A DNA stretch of 64,000 nucleotides from Mucilaginibacter gracilis (lineage in GTDB: Bacteria; Bacteroidota; Bacteroidia; Sphingobacteriales; Sphingobacteriaceae), in NCBI RefSeq assembly GCF_003633615.1, contig NZ_RBKU01000001.1:1736001-1800000 (forward strand), given 5' to 3'. Every line of letters starts with the position of its first letter. Position 1 is the stretch's first letter. The notes beneath the pieces are model-generated. The model was not told where the DNA came from. It worked only from the letters and a program-made list of their open reading frames with translations, and did no database searches. Shown here in pieces: positions 37,301 through 45,730 of this stretch. The position numbers were made by a program, and so were the translations under genes.

Positions 37301-37463
37301 CCCAACTAACGCGATAGTATTTGGTAATTTGAACGACGAAAACTCGGAAGTTGCCAAGGCATTGAAGAGCGAACGTACTTACTACGTGTTGGAAGAGCTT
37401 AACGTACAGCCAGGTATTGGTTACCAGGTTAAGGTGAGAAACACAAACGAACAAGAGGCTTAA
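34365..37463 (+). CDS. actB: Alternative Complex III subunit B: Mo-oxidoreductase-like and iron-sulfur protein
   Basis: Large peripheral subunit, 1032 residues. A twin-arginine signal with a lipobox (PRRSFLKAVGFGVGAVSLAA then C) suggests Tat export and lipid anchoring. The middle is related to molybdopterin oxidoreductases, but in ACIII this domain lacks the molybdenum cofactor. The C-terminal part binds iron-sulfur clusters: CTGCGACVVACSAENN, CQHCDHAPCETVCPV, CIGTRYCANNCPYKVRR, and CSMCIQ with CQQTCPT, fitting four clusters. Electrons pass from quinol through these clusters to ActA. It begins 40 bases after actA. Confidence 0.95.
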   Translation: MESNKKYWKGLEELNKSPEFVELNKNEFAEPIPIEEILSGTGLMNKTPRRSFLKAVGFGVGAVSLAACQKVPVHKSIPYLIKPEEVTPGIANYYTSTFDGHAILVKTREGRPIKVEGNPNDLLAKGGLNAQAQASVLDLYDVNRLKNPIKNGSETTWSDVDSFVKSELTAIKAGGKKIRLVTSTVNSPSTLAVIADFVAQYPNSKHINYDAVSYTGIIQANQNSFGKPVLPHYRFDKADVIVSFGADFLGSWISQAEFMNQYVSNRNSKSLASKKMSRHIQFETGMSLTGSNADVRIPVKPSEEGIAIINLYNAISGTTLPGSQKLTNNSAAEKSIMIAAKELQAAKGKALVVAGSNDVATQVLVNAINSLLGSYGNTIDLDNPSRQYAGNDAEMVELIADMKSGQVDAVFFLDANPAYDYFKAKDFTDALTKVRLKVSFSDHGGNGEGVSTIGDETSSLCNVVAPNHNYLEQWGDASVLEGYYTIVQPAIRPVYNTRQAEESLLIWSDNAVKEYYTYVKNNWEKTLLAKGSLSGQKGWETLLQTGFIKVADKPAGSYTFSKDLNAVAQTILTHSGQVAAKGESQLELQVYQSSVMRDGKKANNPWLQELPDPVSKATWENFAAIAPKFADKLGIEENQIIKITVDGYTVALPVLFQPGQAQGTISVAVGYGRTLAGPVGNGAGQNAFPFLSLRNGTFQVSAAATFEKTGDKSVLAQTQTHHSYEGRTVIQETTFEKYKKDAKSGNRSLHEHKTYTLWDEYERPQYNWVMAIDLNACTGCGACVVACSAENNVPVVGKDEVRRRREMHWIRIDRYYSFNEGGEKAVTKEKEINVLQANKDQMGNMDNVSVVYQPMLCQHCDHAPCETVCPVLATVHSSEGLNHMAYNRCIGTRYCANNCPYKVRRFNWFNYWNDSRFDNYLNNEHTQLVLNPDVVTRFRGVMEKCSMCIQRIQAGKLKAKIEKRPVKDGDIKVACQQTCPTNAIVFGNLNDENSEVAKALKSERTYYVLEELNVQPGIGYQVKVRNTNEQEA

Positions 37464-37494
37464 TTTATACATCAATATATATAGAGATTAGAAT

Positions 37495-38964
37495 ATGGCA
37501 TCTCATGGCGAATCGATAATAAGGGAACCGTTAATTACGGGCAAGGATATAACCTATGCCCAGATTACTAATGACGTGTTGCGCCCTGTTGAAAATTTAC
37601 CAACTAAAGCATGGTGGATAGGTTTCACCGTGGCTTCGTTAGGAGCTTTACTTTGGCTGGTTGCAGTTAGTTATACTTTTTGGTTTGGTATTGGGGCTTG
37701 GGGTTTAAATAAAACAGTAGGTTGGGCCTGGGATATTACAGGTTTTGTATGGTGGGTAGGTATTGGTCACGCCGGTACTTTAATATCTGCGGTATTGTTA
37801 CTGTTCCGCCAAAACTGGCGTAATTCCATCAACCGTTCTGCCGAAGCGATGACAATTTTTGCGGTAATTTGCGCCGCCACCTATATTGTGGCTCACATGG
37901 GCCGCCCATGGATGGCAGTTTACTCGTTACCGTTACCAAATCAATACGGATCGTTATGGGTTAACTTTAACTCACCATTAATATGGGACGTTTTTGCCAT
38001 CTCAACATACTTTTCGGTATCGTTAGTGTTTTGGTACACCGGTTTATTGCCAGATATTGCTACTATCCGCGATAGGGCAACAGGTTTACGCCGCCGCATC
38101 TATTCGATATTCTCATTCGGGTGGACAGGTTCGGTAAAAACCTGGCAACGTTTTGAAACCGTGTCGTTAATTTTGGCCGGTATCTCAACACCGCTGGTAC
38201 TTTCGGTACACACCATTGTATCAATGGACTTTGCAACATCGCTTGAGCCCGGATGGCACACTACCATCTTCCCTCCATACTTCGTTGCCGGAGCTATCTT
38301 CTCGGGTTTTGCCATGGTGCAAACCTTATTATTAGTTGCGCGTAAAGTATTGGGGCTTGAAAATTACATCACCATGTTCCACATCGAATCGATGAATAAG
38401 ATCATCATCTTAACAGGTTCTATAGTGGGTGTGGCTTACATCACCGAGTTCTTTATTGCATGGTACTCTGGCGTTGAGTACGAACAATACGCGTTTATTA
38501 ACCGCGCAACCGGGCCATACTGGTGGGCATACTGGAGCATGATGAGTTGCAACGTAATATCGCCGCAATTATTCTGGTTCCGCAAGCTTCGCTTAAGCAT
38601 ACCTTTCTCTTGGTTCCTGTCAATAGTGGTAAATATCGGTATGTGGTTTGAGCGTTTCGTAATTATTGTAACCTCTCTTCACCGCGATTATATTCCATCA
38701 AGCTGGGCCATGTTTTATCCAACCTGGGTTGAGGTAAGTATCTTCATCGGTTCTATCGGTTTATTCTTTACCTTGTTCCTGTTGTTTATCCGCGTGTTAC
38801 CGTCGGTTGCTATGGGCGAAGTTAAGCTGTTGCTGAAGGGATCTAGCGAGCAGGCTAAGAAGAAAGTGTTAGAACACGGACATGTTGACGCCGAACAAGC
38901 GGCATTCTACAAAGAGTCATTAGAGAAATTTGATAGTGTTGAACTGGCAGATTACAAAGCATAA
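37495..38964 (+). CDS. actC: Alternative Complex III subunit C (NrfD/PsrC-like quinol-binding membrane protein)
   Basis: A 489-residue integral membrane protein with about ten helices, of the NrfD/PsrC type that binds quinol. Typical elements include ITGFVWWVGIGHAGTLISAV, LFRQNWRNSINRSAEAMTIF, and late helices with PYWWAYWSMMSCNVISPQLF. It should oxidise menaquinol close to the ActB clusters and may transfer protons. It lies between actB and actD with short gaps, in fixed order for ACIII operons. Confidence 0.95.
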   Translation: MASHGESIIREPLITGKDITYAQITNDVLRPVENLPTKAWWIGFTVASLGALLWLVAVSYTFWFGIGAWGLNKTVGWAWDITGFVWWVGIGHAGTLISAVLLLFRQNWRNSINRSAEAMTIFAVICAATYIVAHMGRPWMAVYSLPLPNQYGSLWVNFNSPLIWDVFAISTYFSVSLVFWYTGLLPDIATIRDRATGLRRRIYSIFSFGWTGSVKTWQRFETVSLILAGISTPLVLSVHTIVSMDFATSLEPGWHTTIFPPYFVAGAIFSGFAMVQTLLLVARKVLGLENYITMFHIESMNKIIILTGSIVGVAYITEFFIAWYSGVEYEQYAFINRATGPYWWAYWSMMSCNVISPQLFWFRKLRLSIPFSWFLSIVVNIGMWFERFVIIVTSLHRDYIPSSWAMFYPTWVEVSIFIGSIGLFFTLFLLFIRVLPSVAMGEVKLLLKGSSEQAKKKVLEHGHVDAEQAAFYKESLEKFDSVELADYKA

Positions 38965-38966
38965 AC

Positions 38967-39503
38967 ATGAGTAGTACAAAATTTATATTAGGCTTATTTG
39001 AGGATCCGGATGAAATGCTGGACGGAATCCATAAGTTGCAACAAAATAGCATTCCTATTTATGATGTATATAGCCCAATGCCGATCCATGGTATTGAAGC
39101 CAAATTAGGCATAAAGGATTCGCGTTTAGGTTACGCCGCATTTATATTCGGTTGTACCGGTGGTACGGTAGCATTCAGCATGCTTTATTATATGCTGGTT
39201 TTAGATTGGCCGCATAACATTGGGGGTAAGCCAAACTTTGCTATACCCGATTTTGTGCCTATTACGTTTGAGTGGACTGTGTTGTTTACCGCCTTTGGTA
39301 TGGTGTTAACGTTTTTTTACGCCACGCACCTTTTTCCGGGCCGCGCGCCAAGGGTGATGGATTTAAGAGCAACCGACGACAGGTTTGTTATTGCCATTGA
39401 TGCCAGAGGCAATATACCTCACGCAGATATTACGAATATATTAAAAGAAGCTGGTGCTGTAGAAGTTAAGCATAACGACAGAAAATATGTTAGCTATGAA
39501 TAA
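38967..39503 (+). CDS. actD: Alternative Complex III subunit D (DUF3341)
   Basis: A 178-residue protein of the DUF3341 family. A soluble N-terminal half (KFILGLFEDPDEMLDGIHKL) leads to two transmembrane helices (LGYAAFIFGCTGGTVAFSML and TFEWTVLFTAFGMVLTFFYA), then a cytoplasmic tail (VMDLRATDDRFVIAIDARGN). It is a structural subunit of Alternative Complex III without cofactors. It starts two bases after actC, and its stop codon overlaps the actE start. Confidence 0.94.
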   Translation: MSSTKFILGLFEDPDEMLDGIHKLQQNSIPIYDVYSPMPIHGIEAKLGIKDSRLGYAAFIFGCTGGTVAFSMLYYMLVLDWPHNIGGKPNFAIPDFVPITFEWTVLFTAFGMVLTFFYATHLFPGRAPRVMDLRATDDRFVIAIDARGNIPHADITNILKEAGAVEVKHNDRKYVSYE

Positions 39504-40068
39504 ATTTAAAATATTAGGTGCAACAGTAATTACTATTGCTGCCTCTGTAGTTATCACTTCATGTGGTCACGACAAGCGGAGCACTGGCTGGGAGTATGCC
39601 CCTAATATGTACGAACATATTGCATACGATCCGGATCAAAAAAATCCGAATTTTAAGGATGGTAAAACAGCTCAATTGCCACCGGCGGGTACTACCCCGG
39701 TTGGCTTTGTACGCTTTGACTACCCGAACACCAAGGTTGGATACGAGGCTGCAAGCCTTGAAGTTAAAAGCCCTTTAACAGCGGCCGATACGGCTGGTGC
39801 TCAGGTGTTATTTGTGCATTATTGCTCGCCGTGCCACGGCACTAAAGGGCAAGGTGATGGTTTAGTGGTTCAACATGGTTACCCTGCGCCACCTTCGTAT
39901 TCAAAAGGACAATCTTCTCGTGGTGGTGCCATGAAAGATTTAACAGACGGTAAAATATACCATACCATTACTTACGGTTTAAACGCCATGGGTTCATACG
40001 CTTCGCAGCTAAACCCCCAGGAGCGCTGGAAAGTAGTAATGTATATTCACCATTTACAAACTTTATAA
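39496..40068 (+). CDS. actE: Alternative Complex III subunit E (monoheme cytochrome c lipoprotein)
   Basis: A 190-residue lipoprotein with signal KILGATVITIAASVVITSCG (lipobox I-T-S-C) and one heme site in HYCSPCHGTKGQGDGLVV. A Met-containing region (LNAMGSYASQLNPQERWKVV) may give the second heme ligand. It is expected to pass electrons onward to the terminal oxidase. I choose the ATG at 39496, which overlaps the actD stop by eight bases, over an in-frame ATG three codons earlier. Confidence 0.93.
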   Translation: MNKFKILGATVITIAASVVITSCGHDKRSTGWEYAPNMYEHIAYDPDQKNPNFKDGKTAQLPPAGTTPVGFVRFDYPNTKVGYEAASLEVKSPLTAADTAGAQVLFVHYCSPCHGTKGQGDGLVVQHGYPAPPSYSKGQSSRGGAMKDLTDGKIYHTITYGLNAMGSYASQLNPQERWKVVMYIHHLQTL

Positions 40069-40083
40069 GAATTATTTAGATTG

Positions 40084-41352
40084 ATGGAAACTCATAATAA
40101 TTTTGACGCAAGGTTCGAGTTTACGGGCAAAGCCAAAACCTACAGCATTATTGCTATTGTTATTGGCGTAGTTTGCGTAATAGGCGGATTGTTAACTCAA
40201 ACAGAACGTACCTTTGATAACCTGTTGCTAATGGGTTACTACTTTACCTGCGTTTGTTTAGCCGGTTTATTTTTCTGTGCTGTACAATATGTGGCGCAGG
40301 CGGGCTGGTCGGCATCTTTAATACGCGTACCGCAGGCTTTTGCCAAAGTATTGCCATACGCTGCAGCACTTTTAATACTGATAATTGGTTGCGGTTTAGT
40401 GTTTACCCACACTGTGCCAAACGAAGAAGGTACGGGTACACACGTTGCTCCATATTTATATAAACTGTGGGCAACTGCAGGGGTTGCTGTTAAGGGTAAC
40501 CCTAACTATGATGTTATATTGGCAGGTAAACATTCTTTTTTAAACATACCTTTCTTTTTAGGTCGTTTGGTTGTGTTTTTAGGTGTTTACAGCATATTTG
40601 GCTATTTGTTGGTTAAATATTCTACTACCGAAGACGAATTAGGCGGCATGAGCAATTATGCAAAAAGCTTTAAAATGGCTTGTATATTTTTGGTTATCCT
40701 TGGTTTTACCAGCCCCATATTTGCTTTTGATACCATCATGTCGTTAGAAGCACATTGGTTTTCTACCATGTTTGGTTGGTATAATTTTGCTGCTATGTGG
40801 GTTAGCGGTTTGGCGCTAATTACATTAACACTAATTTTGTTACGCCAAAACGGATACTTTAGCTGGATAACCGAAAACCACCTACATAGCTTGGGCCAGT
40901 TAATATTTGGTTTCTCTATCTTCTGGACATACGTTTGGTTTGCACAGTTCCTTTTAATATACTACGCCAACTTACCCGAAGAAGCTGTTTATTTTTACAG
41001 AAGGTGGGAGCCTGAGTTTAAACCCTGGTTTTGGTTAAACATTATTATTAATTTTGCATCGCCGGTATTGTTGTTAATGTCGCGAGATGCTAAACGCTTA
41101 ACATCACGTTTAAAATACGTTTGTATCATTTTACTTGTGGGCCATTGGCTTGATTATTTTATGATGATTATGCCAGGTACAGTTGGTCCGCAGTCTAACT
41201 GGTTTACCGAGATAGGATGGATTGAGCCTGGTATTGCTATTGGTTTTGTTGGTTTATTTGTTTTTAGCTCATTAACAGCGTTAAGCAGCTTTAAATCACT
41301 GGCACCTAAAAACCACCCGTTTTTACAGGAAAGCTTACATCATCACATTTAA
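40084..41352 (+). CDS. actF: Alternative Complex III subunit F (quinol:cytochrome c oxidoreductase membrane subunit)
   Basis: A 422-residue membrane protein with about ten helices, homologous to ActC/NrfD-like subunits. Features include TYSIIAIVIGVVCVIGGLLT near the start, SMLEAHWFSTMFGWYNFAAM in the middle, and LVGHWLDYFMMIMPGTVGPQ in a late helix. It completes the ACIII complex and is the last of the act genes before the oxidase subunits. I use the ATG at 40084 rather than the TTG at 40081. Confidence 0.94.
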   Translation: METHNNFDARFEFTGKAKTYSIIAIVIGVVCVIGGLLTQTERTFDNLLLMGYYFTCVCLAGLFFCAVQYVAQAGWSASLIRVPQAFAKVLPYAAALLILIIGCGLVFTHTVPNEEGTGTHVAPYLYKLWATAGVAVKGNPNYDVILAGKHSFLNIPFFLGRLVVFLGVYSIFGYLLVKYSTTEDELGGMSNYAKSFKMACIFLVILGFTSPIFAFDTIMSLEAHWFSTMFGWYNFAAMWVSGLALITLTLILLRQNGYFSWITENHLHSLGQLIFGFSIFWTYVWFAQFLLIYYANLPEEAVYFYRRWEPEFKPWFWLNIIINFASPVLLLMSRDAKRLTSRLKYVCIILLVGHWLDYFMMIMPGTVGPQSNWFTEIGWIEPGIAIGFVGLFVFSSLTALSSFKSLAPKNHPFLQESLHHHI

Positions 41353-41361
41353 TAAATAGTT

Positions 41362-41369
41362 TACTTTTG
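41362..41369 (+). promoter_or_regulatory. -7 box (TACTTTTG) before cytochrome oxidase subunit II
   Basis: Exact TAnnTTTG in the 55-base gap between actF and coxB, 38 bases before the coxB ATG. No good -33 element was found. It could allow oxidase genes to be transcribed separately from the act genes. Confidence 0.5.
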
Positions 41370-41407
41370 TATTCAACTGATTTCAGAATACCAAAAAAGA
41401 ATATATA

Positions 41408-42598
41408 ATGGCATTCAAAAAAATATTTAATCTTAAAACTCTATCATCGGCGTTTGCTGGAATGTTGCTTTTGGCAACAAGTACAGTAATGGCGCAGGAT
41501 ACCACAGCAACCAATTCAGCGGTTGCGGACGATGCTGCAAAGAGCGCGATGTGGACAAGCGTTGGCTATTATTCCTTATTGCTTGTGCTGGTATGCATCA
41601 TTGTTGGTATTATTGGTAAAATATTGCGCGTTTACGATTTAACCCTGCAAATACAAGGCAAAAAAGCGGTAAACTGGAACAATGTTATGGGTGCGTTATT
41701 CGTACTGTTTCTGGCGGTTGGTTTATACGGTGCATTTTGGTCGTTTACGGTACAAGGCAGTATGCTGTTACCCGAGGCCGCTTCAATACACGGCGTAAAA
41801 ACCGACAATATGTTTATGGTTACCTTTGGTATAACAGTTATTGTATTTGTAATTACACAAATTTTACTGTTTACCTTCTCGTTTAAATACCGTAATACAG
41901 GCAAACGCAAGGCTTACTTTTACCCGCATAACAATACCATTGAGAAAATTTGGACTGTAATACCTGCTATTGTATTAACTATACTGGTAATTACCGGCTT
42001 TTTTACCTGGAAAGAAATTACCAATACAACCGAAGAGAAGGGTGACATTAATGTTGATGTTACCGGCCACCAGTTTGCATGGGAAATACGTTACCCTGGT
42101 AAAGATGGTAAGTTGGGTTCAAAAAAATACACCTTATACAGTGCCAGCAACATACTTGGTGTTGATTTTAAAGATAAAAACAGCTTTGACGACCTTCACG
42201 CCGATACGCTGGTTTTGCCTGTTAACAGAGCGGTGAGGATAAATATCTCGGCCCAGGATGTTATACACTCGGTTTATATGCCTCATTTCCGTGTACAGTT
42301 GAACGCTGTGCCGGGTTTACCTACTTACTTTAAATTTACACCAACTATTACTACCAGCGAAATGCGTAGCAAGGTTGATAACCCTAAATTTGAATATCTG
42401 CTATACTGTAATAAAATATGCGGTGGCAGTCACTATAACATGCAAAAAGTGGTACGTATTGTTACCGATGCAGAGTATAATGATTGGCTGTCAAAACAAA
42501 AGCCTTATCTAAGTGATGCATTGAAGAAGGAATTGAAATTGGCGGATAACGGCCAAACAAAAGAAGCGGCTCAAAACAGATTAGCATTAAATAATTAA
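41408..42598 (+). CDS. coxB: Cytochrome c oxidase subunit II
   Basis: Takes electrons into the heme-copper oxidase through the dinuclear CuA site. A signal peptide (LSSAFAGMLLLATSTVMAQ) is followed by transmembrane segments and a C-terminal cupredoxin domain. The CuA ligands are visible in YLLYCNKICGGSHYNMQKVV (Cys-x3-Cys-x3-His-x2-Met) and the upstream DVIHSVYMPHFRVQLNAVPG. At 396 residues it has extra N-terminal helices compared with 250-residue forms, as is common in this phylum. No CxxCH heme motif is present, so it is not a caa3-type fusion. Confidence 0.95.
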   Translation: MAFKKIFNLKTLSSAFAGMLLLATSTVMAQDTTATNSAVADDAAKSAMWTSVGYYSLLLVLVCIIVGIIGKILRVYDLTLQIQGKKAVNWNNVMGALFVLFLAVGLYGAFWSFTVQGSMLLPEAASIHGVKTDNMFMVTFGITVIVFVITQILLFTFSFKYRNTGKRKAYFYPHNNTIEKIWTVIPAIVLTILVITGFFTWKEITNTTEEKGDINVDVTGHQFAWEIRYPGKDGKLGSKKYTLYSASNILGVDFKDKNSFDDLHADTLVLPVNRAVRINISAQDVIHSVYMPHFRVQLNAVPGLPTYFKFTPTITTSEMRSKVDNPKFEYLLYCNKICGGSHYNMQKVVRIVTDAEYNDWLSKQKPYLSDALKKELKLADNGQTKEAAQNRLALNN

Positions 42599-42617
42599 TA
42601 TATTAAGATTAGCGAAT

Positions 42618-44501
42618 ATGTCAACATTAGCAGTTCACGGTCATGAGGTTGGTCAGCAAGATCACGATCACGAACATCATCACCACGATACGTTCATAAC
42701 AAAATATATCTTCAGTCAGGATCACAAAATGATTGCCAAGCAATTCCTTATCACAGGGATTACGATGGCCGTTATAGCGATGTTGCTATCGATCATGTTT
42801 CGTATTCAATTGGCTTACCCCGAAAAATCGTTCCCATTATTAGAAACGCTATTGGGCCGTTTTGCTCCCGAAGGTAAAATCAGTCCCGACTTTTATTTGT
42901 CACTCGTAACCATACATGGTACCATCATGGTATTCTTTGTGTTAACGGCAGGTTTGAGCGGTACATTTAGTAACTTATTGATACCGTTGCAAATAGGAGC
43001 CCGCGATATGGCTTCGCCATTTCTCAATATGCTTTCGTACTGGTTTTTCTTTTTAGCCTGTACGGTAATGCTAAGTTCGTTTTTTGTACAAAAGGGCCCT
43101 GCCAGCGGTGGCTGGACTATTTACCCGCCACTATCTGCCTTGCCAAAAGCAATGCCTGGTTCGGGCGAGGGTATGACGCTTTGGCTCATCAGTATGGTTA
43201 TGTTTGTTGCGTCATCGCTAATGGGTGGTATCAACTATGTAAGTACAGTGTTGAACATGCGTACCAAGGGTATGGACCTTTGGAAAATGCCATTAACCAT
43301 TTGGGCTTTCTTTTTAACGGCTATTTTAGGTGTTTTGGCTTTCCCTGTATTGGTTGCGGGTGTGGTATTGTTGATATTTGACCGTAGTTTTGGAACAAGC
43401 TTTTACCTGTCGGATATTATTGTGCAAGGAAAAGTTATGCCTTACGAAGGTGGTAGCCCAATCCTGTTCCAACATTTATTCTGGTTCCTGGGTCACCCCG
43501 AAGTGTACATCGTAATTATGCCTGCTTTAGGTATCTCGTCCGAAGTTATCGCTACCAACTCAAGGAAGCCAATATTTGGTTACCATGCAATGGTTTACTC
43601 TCTTATCGGTATCACCGTATTGTCGTTTATCGTTTGGGGTCACCACATGTTTGTAACCGGGATGAATCCGTTTTTGGGAGGTGTGTTTATGATAACCACG
43701 CTTATTATCGCTGTGCCTTCGGCTGTAAAAACGTTTAACTATTTAGCTACGCTGTGGCGCGGTAATCTGCGTTTTACACCGGCTATGTTGTTTGCAATTG
43801 GTTTAGTATCATTCTTTATTTCTGGTGGTTTAACCGGTATATTTTTGGGTAATGCAGCTTTAGATATTAACCTGCACGATACTTACTTTGTAGTAGCTCA
43901 CTTCCACCTTGTAATGGGTTCGGCAGCAATATTTGGTATGTTGGCCGGTGTTTATCATTGGTTTCCTAAAATGTTTGGCCGTTTAATGGACGAAAAGTTA
44001 GGTTATCTGCACTTTTGGTTAACATTTATTGGTGCATACCTTGTGTTTTTCCCGATGCACTTTATGGGTCTTGATGGCGTTCCGCGTCGTTATTATGCTT
44101 TTACCGAGTTTGAATCGATGAAGCAATGGTTGTCGGTAAATACGTTTATTACCTGGGCAGCTATCATGTCGGCAATTGCGCAGTTAGCGTTTTTGTTCAA
44201 CTTCTTCTATTCTATTTTCTTTGGTAAGAAAGCAACTCAAAACCCTTGGCAGTCAAACACATTAGAGTGGACTACACCGGTAGAGCGTATACACGGCAAC
44301 TGGCCTGGCGAAATTCCAACAGTTTACCGTTGGCCGTATGATTATAGCAAACCAGGCGCCGAGGAAGATTTTATCCCTCAAACTGTGCCTTTTTCGCAAA
44401 CCATGAGTTCTAATTTACCTCATGATTTTGAAGACAACGAGGCTGGCCTTGAAGCTTATGCAAAATGGCTAAAAGAAAATAAGCCAAAGGAAGAAAATTA
44501 A
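42618..44501 (+). CDS. coxA: Cytochrome c oxidase subunit I (heme-copper, A-type)
   Basis: Catalytic subunit that reduces oxygen and pumps protons; 627 residues with about 12 helices plus a His-rich N-terminus (DQQDHDHEHHHHDT-like). Ligands are visible: the low-spin heme His in VTIHGTIMVFFVLTAG, CuB His and the linked Tyr in FLGHPEVYIVIMPALG (with the Glu of the A1-type proton path), WGHHMFVTGM, and the heme pair in HDTYFVVAHFHLVMGS. It follows coxB by 20 bases and is closed by a strong terminator. Confidence 0.97.
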   Translation: MSTLAVHGHEVGQQDHDHEHHHHDTFITKYIFSQDHKMIAKQFLITGITMAVIAMLLSIMFRIQLAYPEKSFPLLETLLGRFAPEGKISPDFYLSLVTIHGTIMVFFVLTAGLSGTFSNLLIPLQIGARDMASPFLNMLSYWFFFLACTVMLSSFFVQKGPASGGWTIYPPLSALPKAMPGSGEGMTLWLISMVMFVASSLMGGINYVSTVLNMRTKGMDLWKMPLTIWAFFLTAILGVLAFPVLVAGVVLLIFDRSFGTSFYLSDIIVQGKVMPYEGGSPILFQHLFWFLGHPEVYIVIMPALGISSEVIATNSRKPIFGYHAMVYSLIGITVLSFIVWGHHMFVTGMNPFLGGVFMITTLIIAVPSAVKTFNYLATLWRGNLRFTPAMLFAIGLVSFFISGGLTGIFLGNAALDINLHDTYFVVAHFHLVMGSAAIFGMLAGVYHWFPKMFGRLMDEKLGYLHFWLTFIGAYLVFFPMHFMGLDGVPRRYYAFTEFESMKQWLSVNTFITWAAIMSAIAQLAFLFNFFYSIFFGKKATQNPWQSNTLEWTTPVERIHGNWPGEIPTVYRWPYDYSKPGAEEDFIPQTVPFSQTMSSNLPHDFEDNEAGLEAYAKWLKENKPKEEN

Positions 44502-44524
44502 TATATAGTACCCGTTTTGATTTT

Positions 44525-44568
44525 TTGGGGTATCTGTAGCAGGAATTTTCCTAAAACAGATACCCCAA
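44525..44568 (+). terminator. Strong terminator after coxA
   Basis: ttggggtatctgt (44525-44537) is exactly complementary to acagataccccaa (44556-44568); the 18-base loop has its own aggaa/ttcct pair. A T-rich stretch follows. It divides the act-coxBA transcript from ctaA onward. Confidence 0.85.
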
Positions 44569-44578
44569 TTGTTTAAAT

Positions 44579-44664
44579 AGAATCAAGATGCAAGAATCAA
44601 GATGGAAGATCTTTCAAATGGTTTGCGTGTCATAAAGGTATCTTGATTCTTACATCTAGGTTCT
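44579..44664. repeat. Inverted repeat with 25-base arms (agaatcaagat family)
   Basis: agaatcaagatgcaagaatc and following bases (44579-44603) pair with atcttgattcttacatctag and following (44640-44664), about 22 of 25 matching. The left arm also contains a direct repeat of agaatcaagat. It sits just upstream of ctaA, whose ATG follows at 44669. Confidence 0.7.
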
Positions 44665-44668
44665 GACA

Positions 44669-45730
44669 ATGAAGGTTTCTCCCGAAAAAAAACGATTTCA
44701 AATTATAAATAAGGCTACTATAATAGCGCTCTTTATTTTGATATTAGCGGGTGGTGTGGTGCGAAGCACTGGGTCGGGAATGGGTTGCCCCGATTGGCCA
44801 AAATGCTTCGATCAATATATTCCGCCAACAAGCGTTACCGAAATACCGAAAGATTATAAAGACAAGTATGTTGCGAAACGGCTTGCAAAAAACCAACGAT
44901 TTGCGCATACGCTTGACATTTTTGGCTTTAGTGATCTGGCCGTCCGCATCCGCAACGATAAATCGATATTACTGCCCGAAGATTTTAACGCTGCAAAAAC
45001 ATGGACGGAGTATATTAACCGTTTAATTGGCGTAGTATCGGGCTTCTTGCTTTTGTTAACTGTAGTTTATTCGTTTGCTTATTTAAAGGATAAAAAGCGG
45101 ATAGTAGTAGCCAGTATTTTTAACTTGATATTAGTAGGTTTCCAGGGATGGTTAGGGGGCATAGTGGTTTCAACAAACCTTGTTGCCTGGATAGTTACCG
45201 TGCATATGTTATTGGCCCTGGCCATACTGGCGGTTTGTATTTACACCTACCATGCAGCACGGTTAAATAATTATAGCGATAAAATATCGGCAAAGCCAAT
45301 AGTGCGGTTTTTGGCTTTTGCGGCGCTGCTTTTGAGTATTGTGCAAATTACTTATGGCACCGAGGTAAGGGAGCGTATAGATGCCATATCTGGCAGGTTA
45401 CAAGGCCAATCCAGAGAAAGTTGGATAGCCGATGCCGGTAGTATATTTACCAACCATCGCGATTTGGCGTTATTGGTGTTAGTTGCAAACGTGATGTTGT
45501 ATGCGCTTATACGCCGTGGTTTTAGCAGGCACTCGGTGCAGCAACAGGTAATGAGTTTTAGTTTTTTAATGATTATGCTGCAAATAGTAACAGGTATAAT
45601 TTTATCATACCAGGGTTTGCCACCCGCAGCGCAGGCTATACATATAGTTTTGGCAAGTTTGGTTTTTGGCGCACAATTTTACCTGATGCTTAATTTGTAC
45701 AGGGGTGCTAAAGTGTGGGGAAGTAACTGA
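44669..45730 (+). CDS. ctaA: Heme A synthase (COX15/CtaA)
   Basis: Oxidises the heme O methyl group to formyl, giving heme A for the oxidase. It has about eight transmembrane segments over 353 residues, with the COX15 start VVRSTGSGMGCPDWPKCFDQ (conserved Cys pair), the loop EYINRLIGVVSGFLLLLTVV, a His in TVHMLLALAILAVC and a late ILSYQGLPPAAQAIHIVLAS. The TGA stop overlaps the ctaB ATG as ATGA, showing coupling. The start lies five bases after a repeat arm, so its ribosome-binding region is repeat-derived. Confidence 0.95.
   Translation: MKVSPEKKRFQIINKATIIALFILILAGGVVRSTGSGMGCPDWPKCFDQYIPPTSVTEIPKDYKDKYVAKRLAKNQRFAHTLDIFGFSDLAVRIRNDKSILLPEDFNAAKTWTEYINRLIGVVSGFLLLLTVVYSFAYLKDKKRIVVASIFNLILVGFQGWLGGIVVSTNLVAWIVTVHMLLALAILAVCIYTYHAARLNNYSDKISAKPIVRFLAFAALLLSIVQITYGTEVRERIDAISGRLQGQSRESWIADAGSIFTNHRDLALLVLVANVMLYALIRRGFSRHSVQQQVMSFSFLMIMLQIVTGIILSYQGLPPAAQAIHIVLASLVFGAQFYLMLNLYRGAKVWGSN

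Noticed and set aside
42618..42710. His-rich N-terminus of subunit I as a special metal site
   Set aside because: Short His-rich tails are frequent in such subunits, and nothing shows a defined binding motif.
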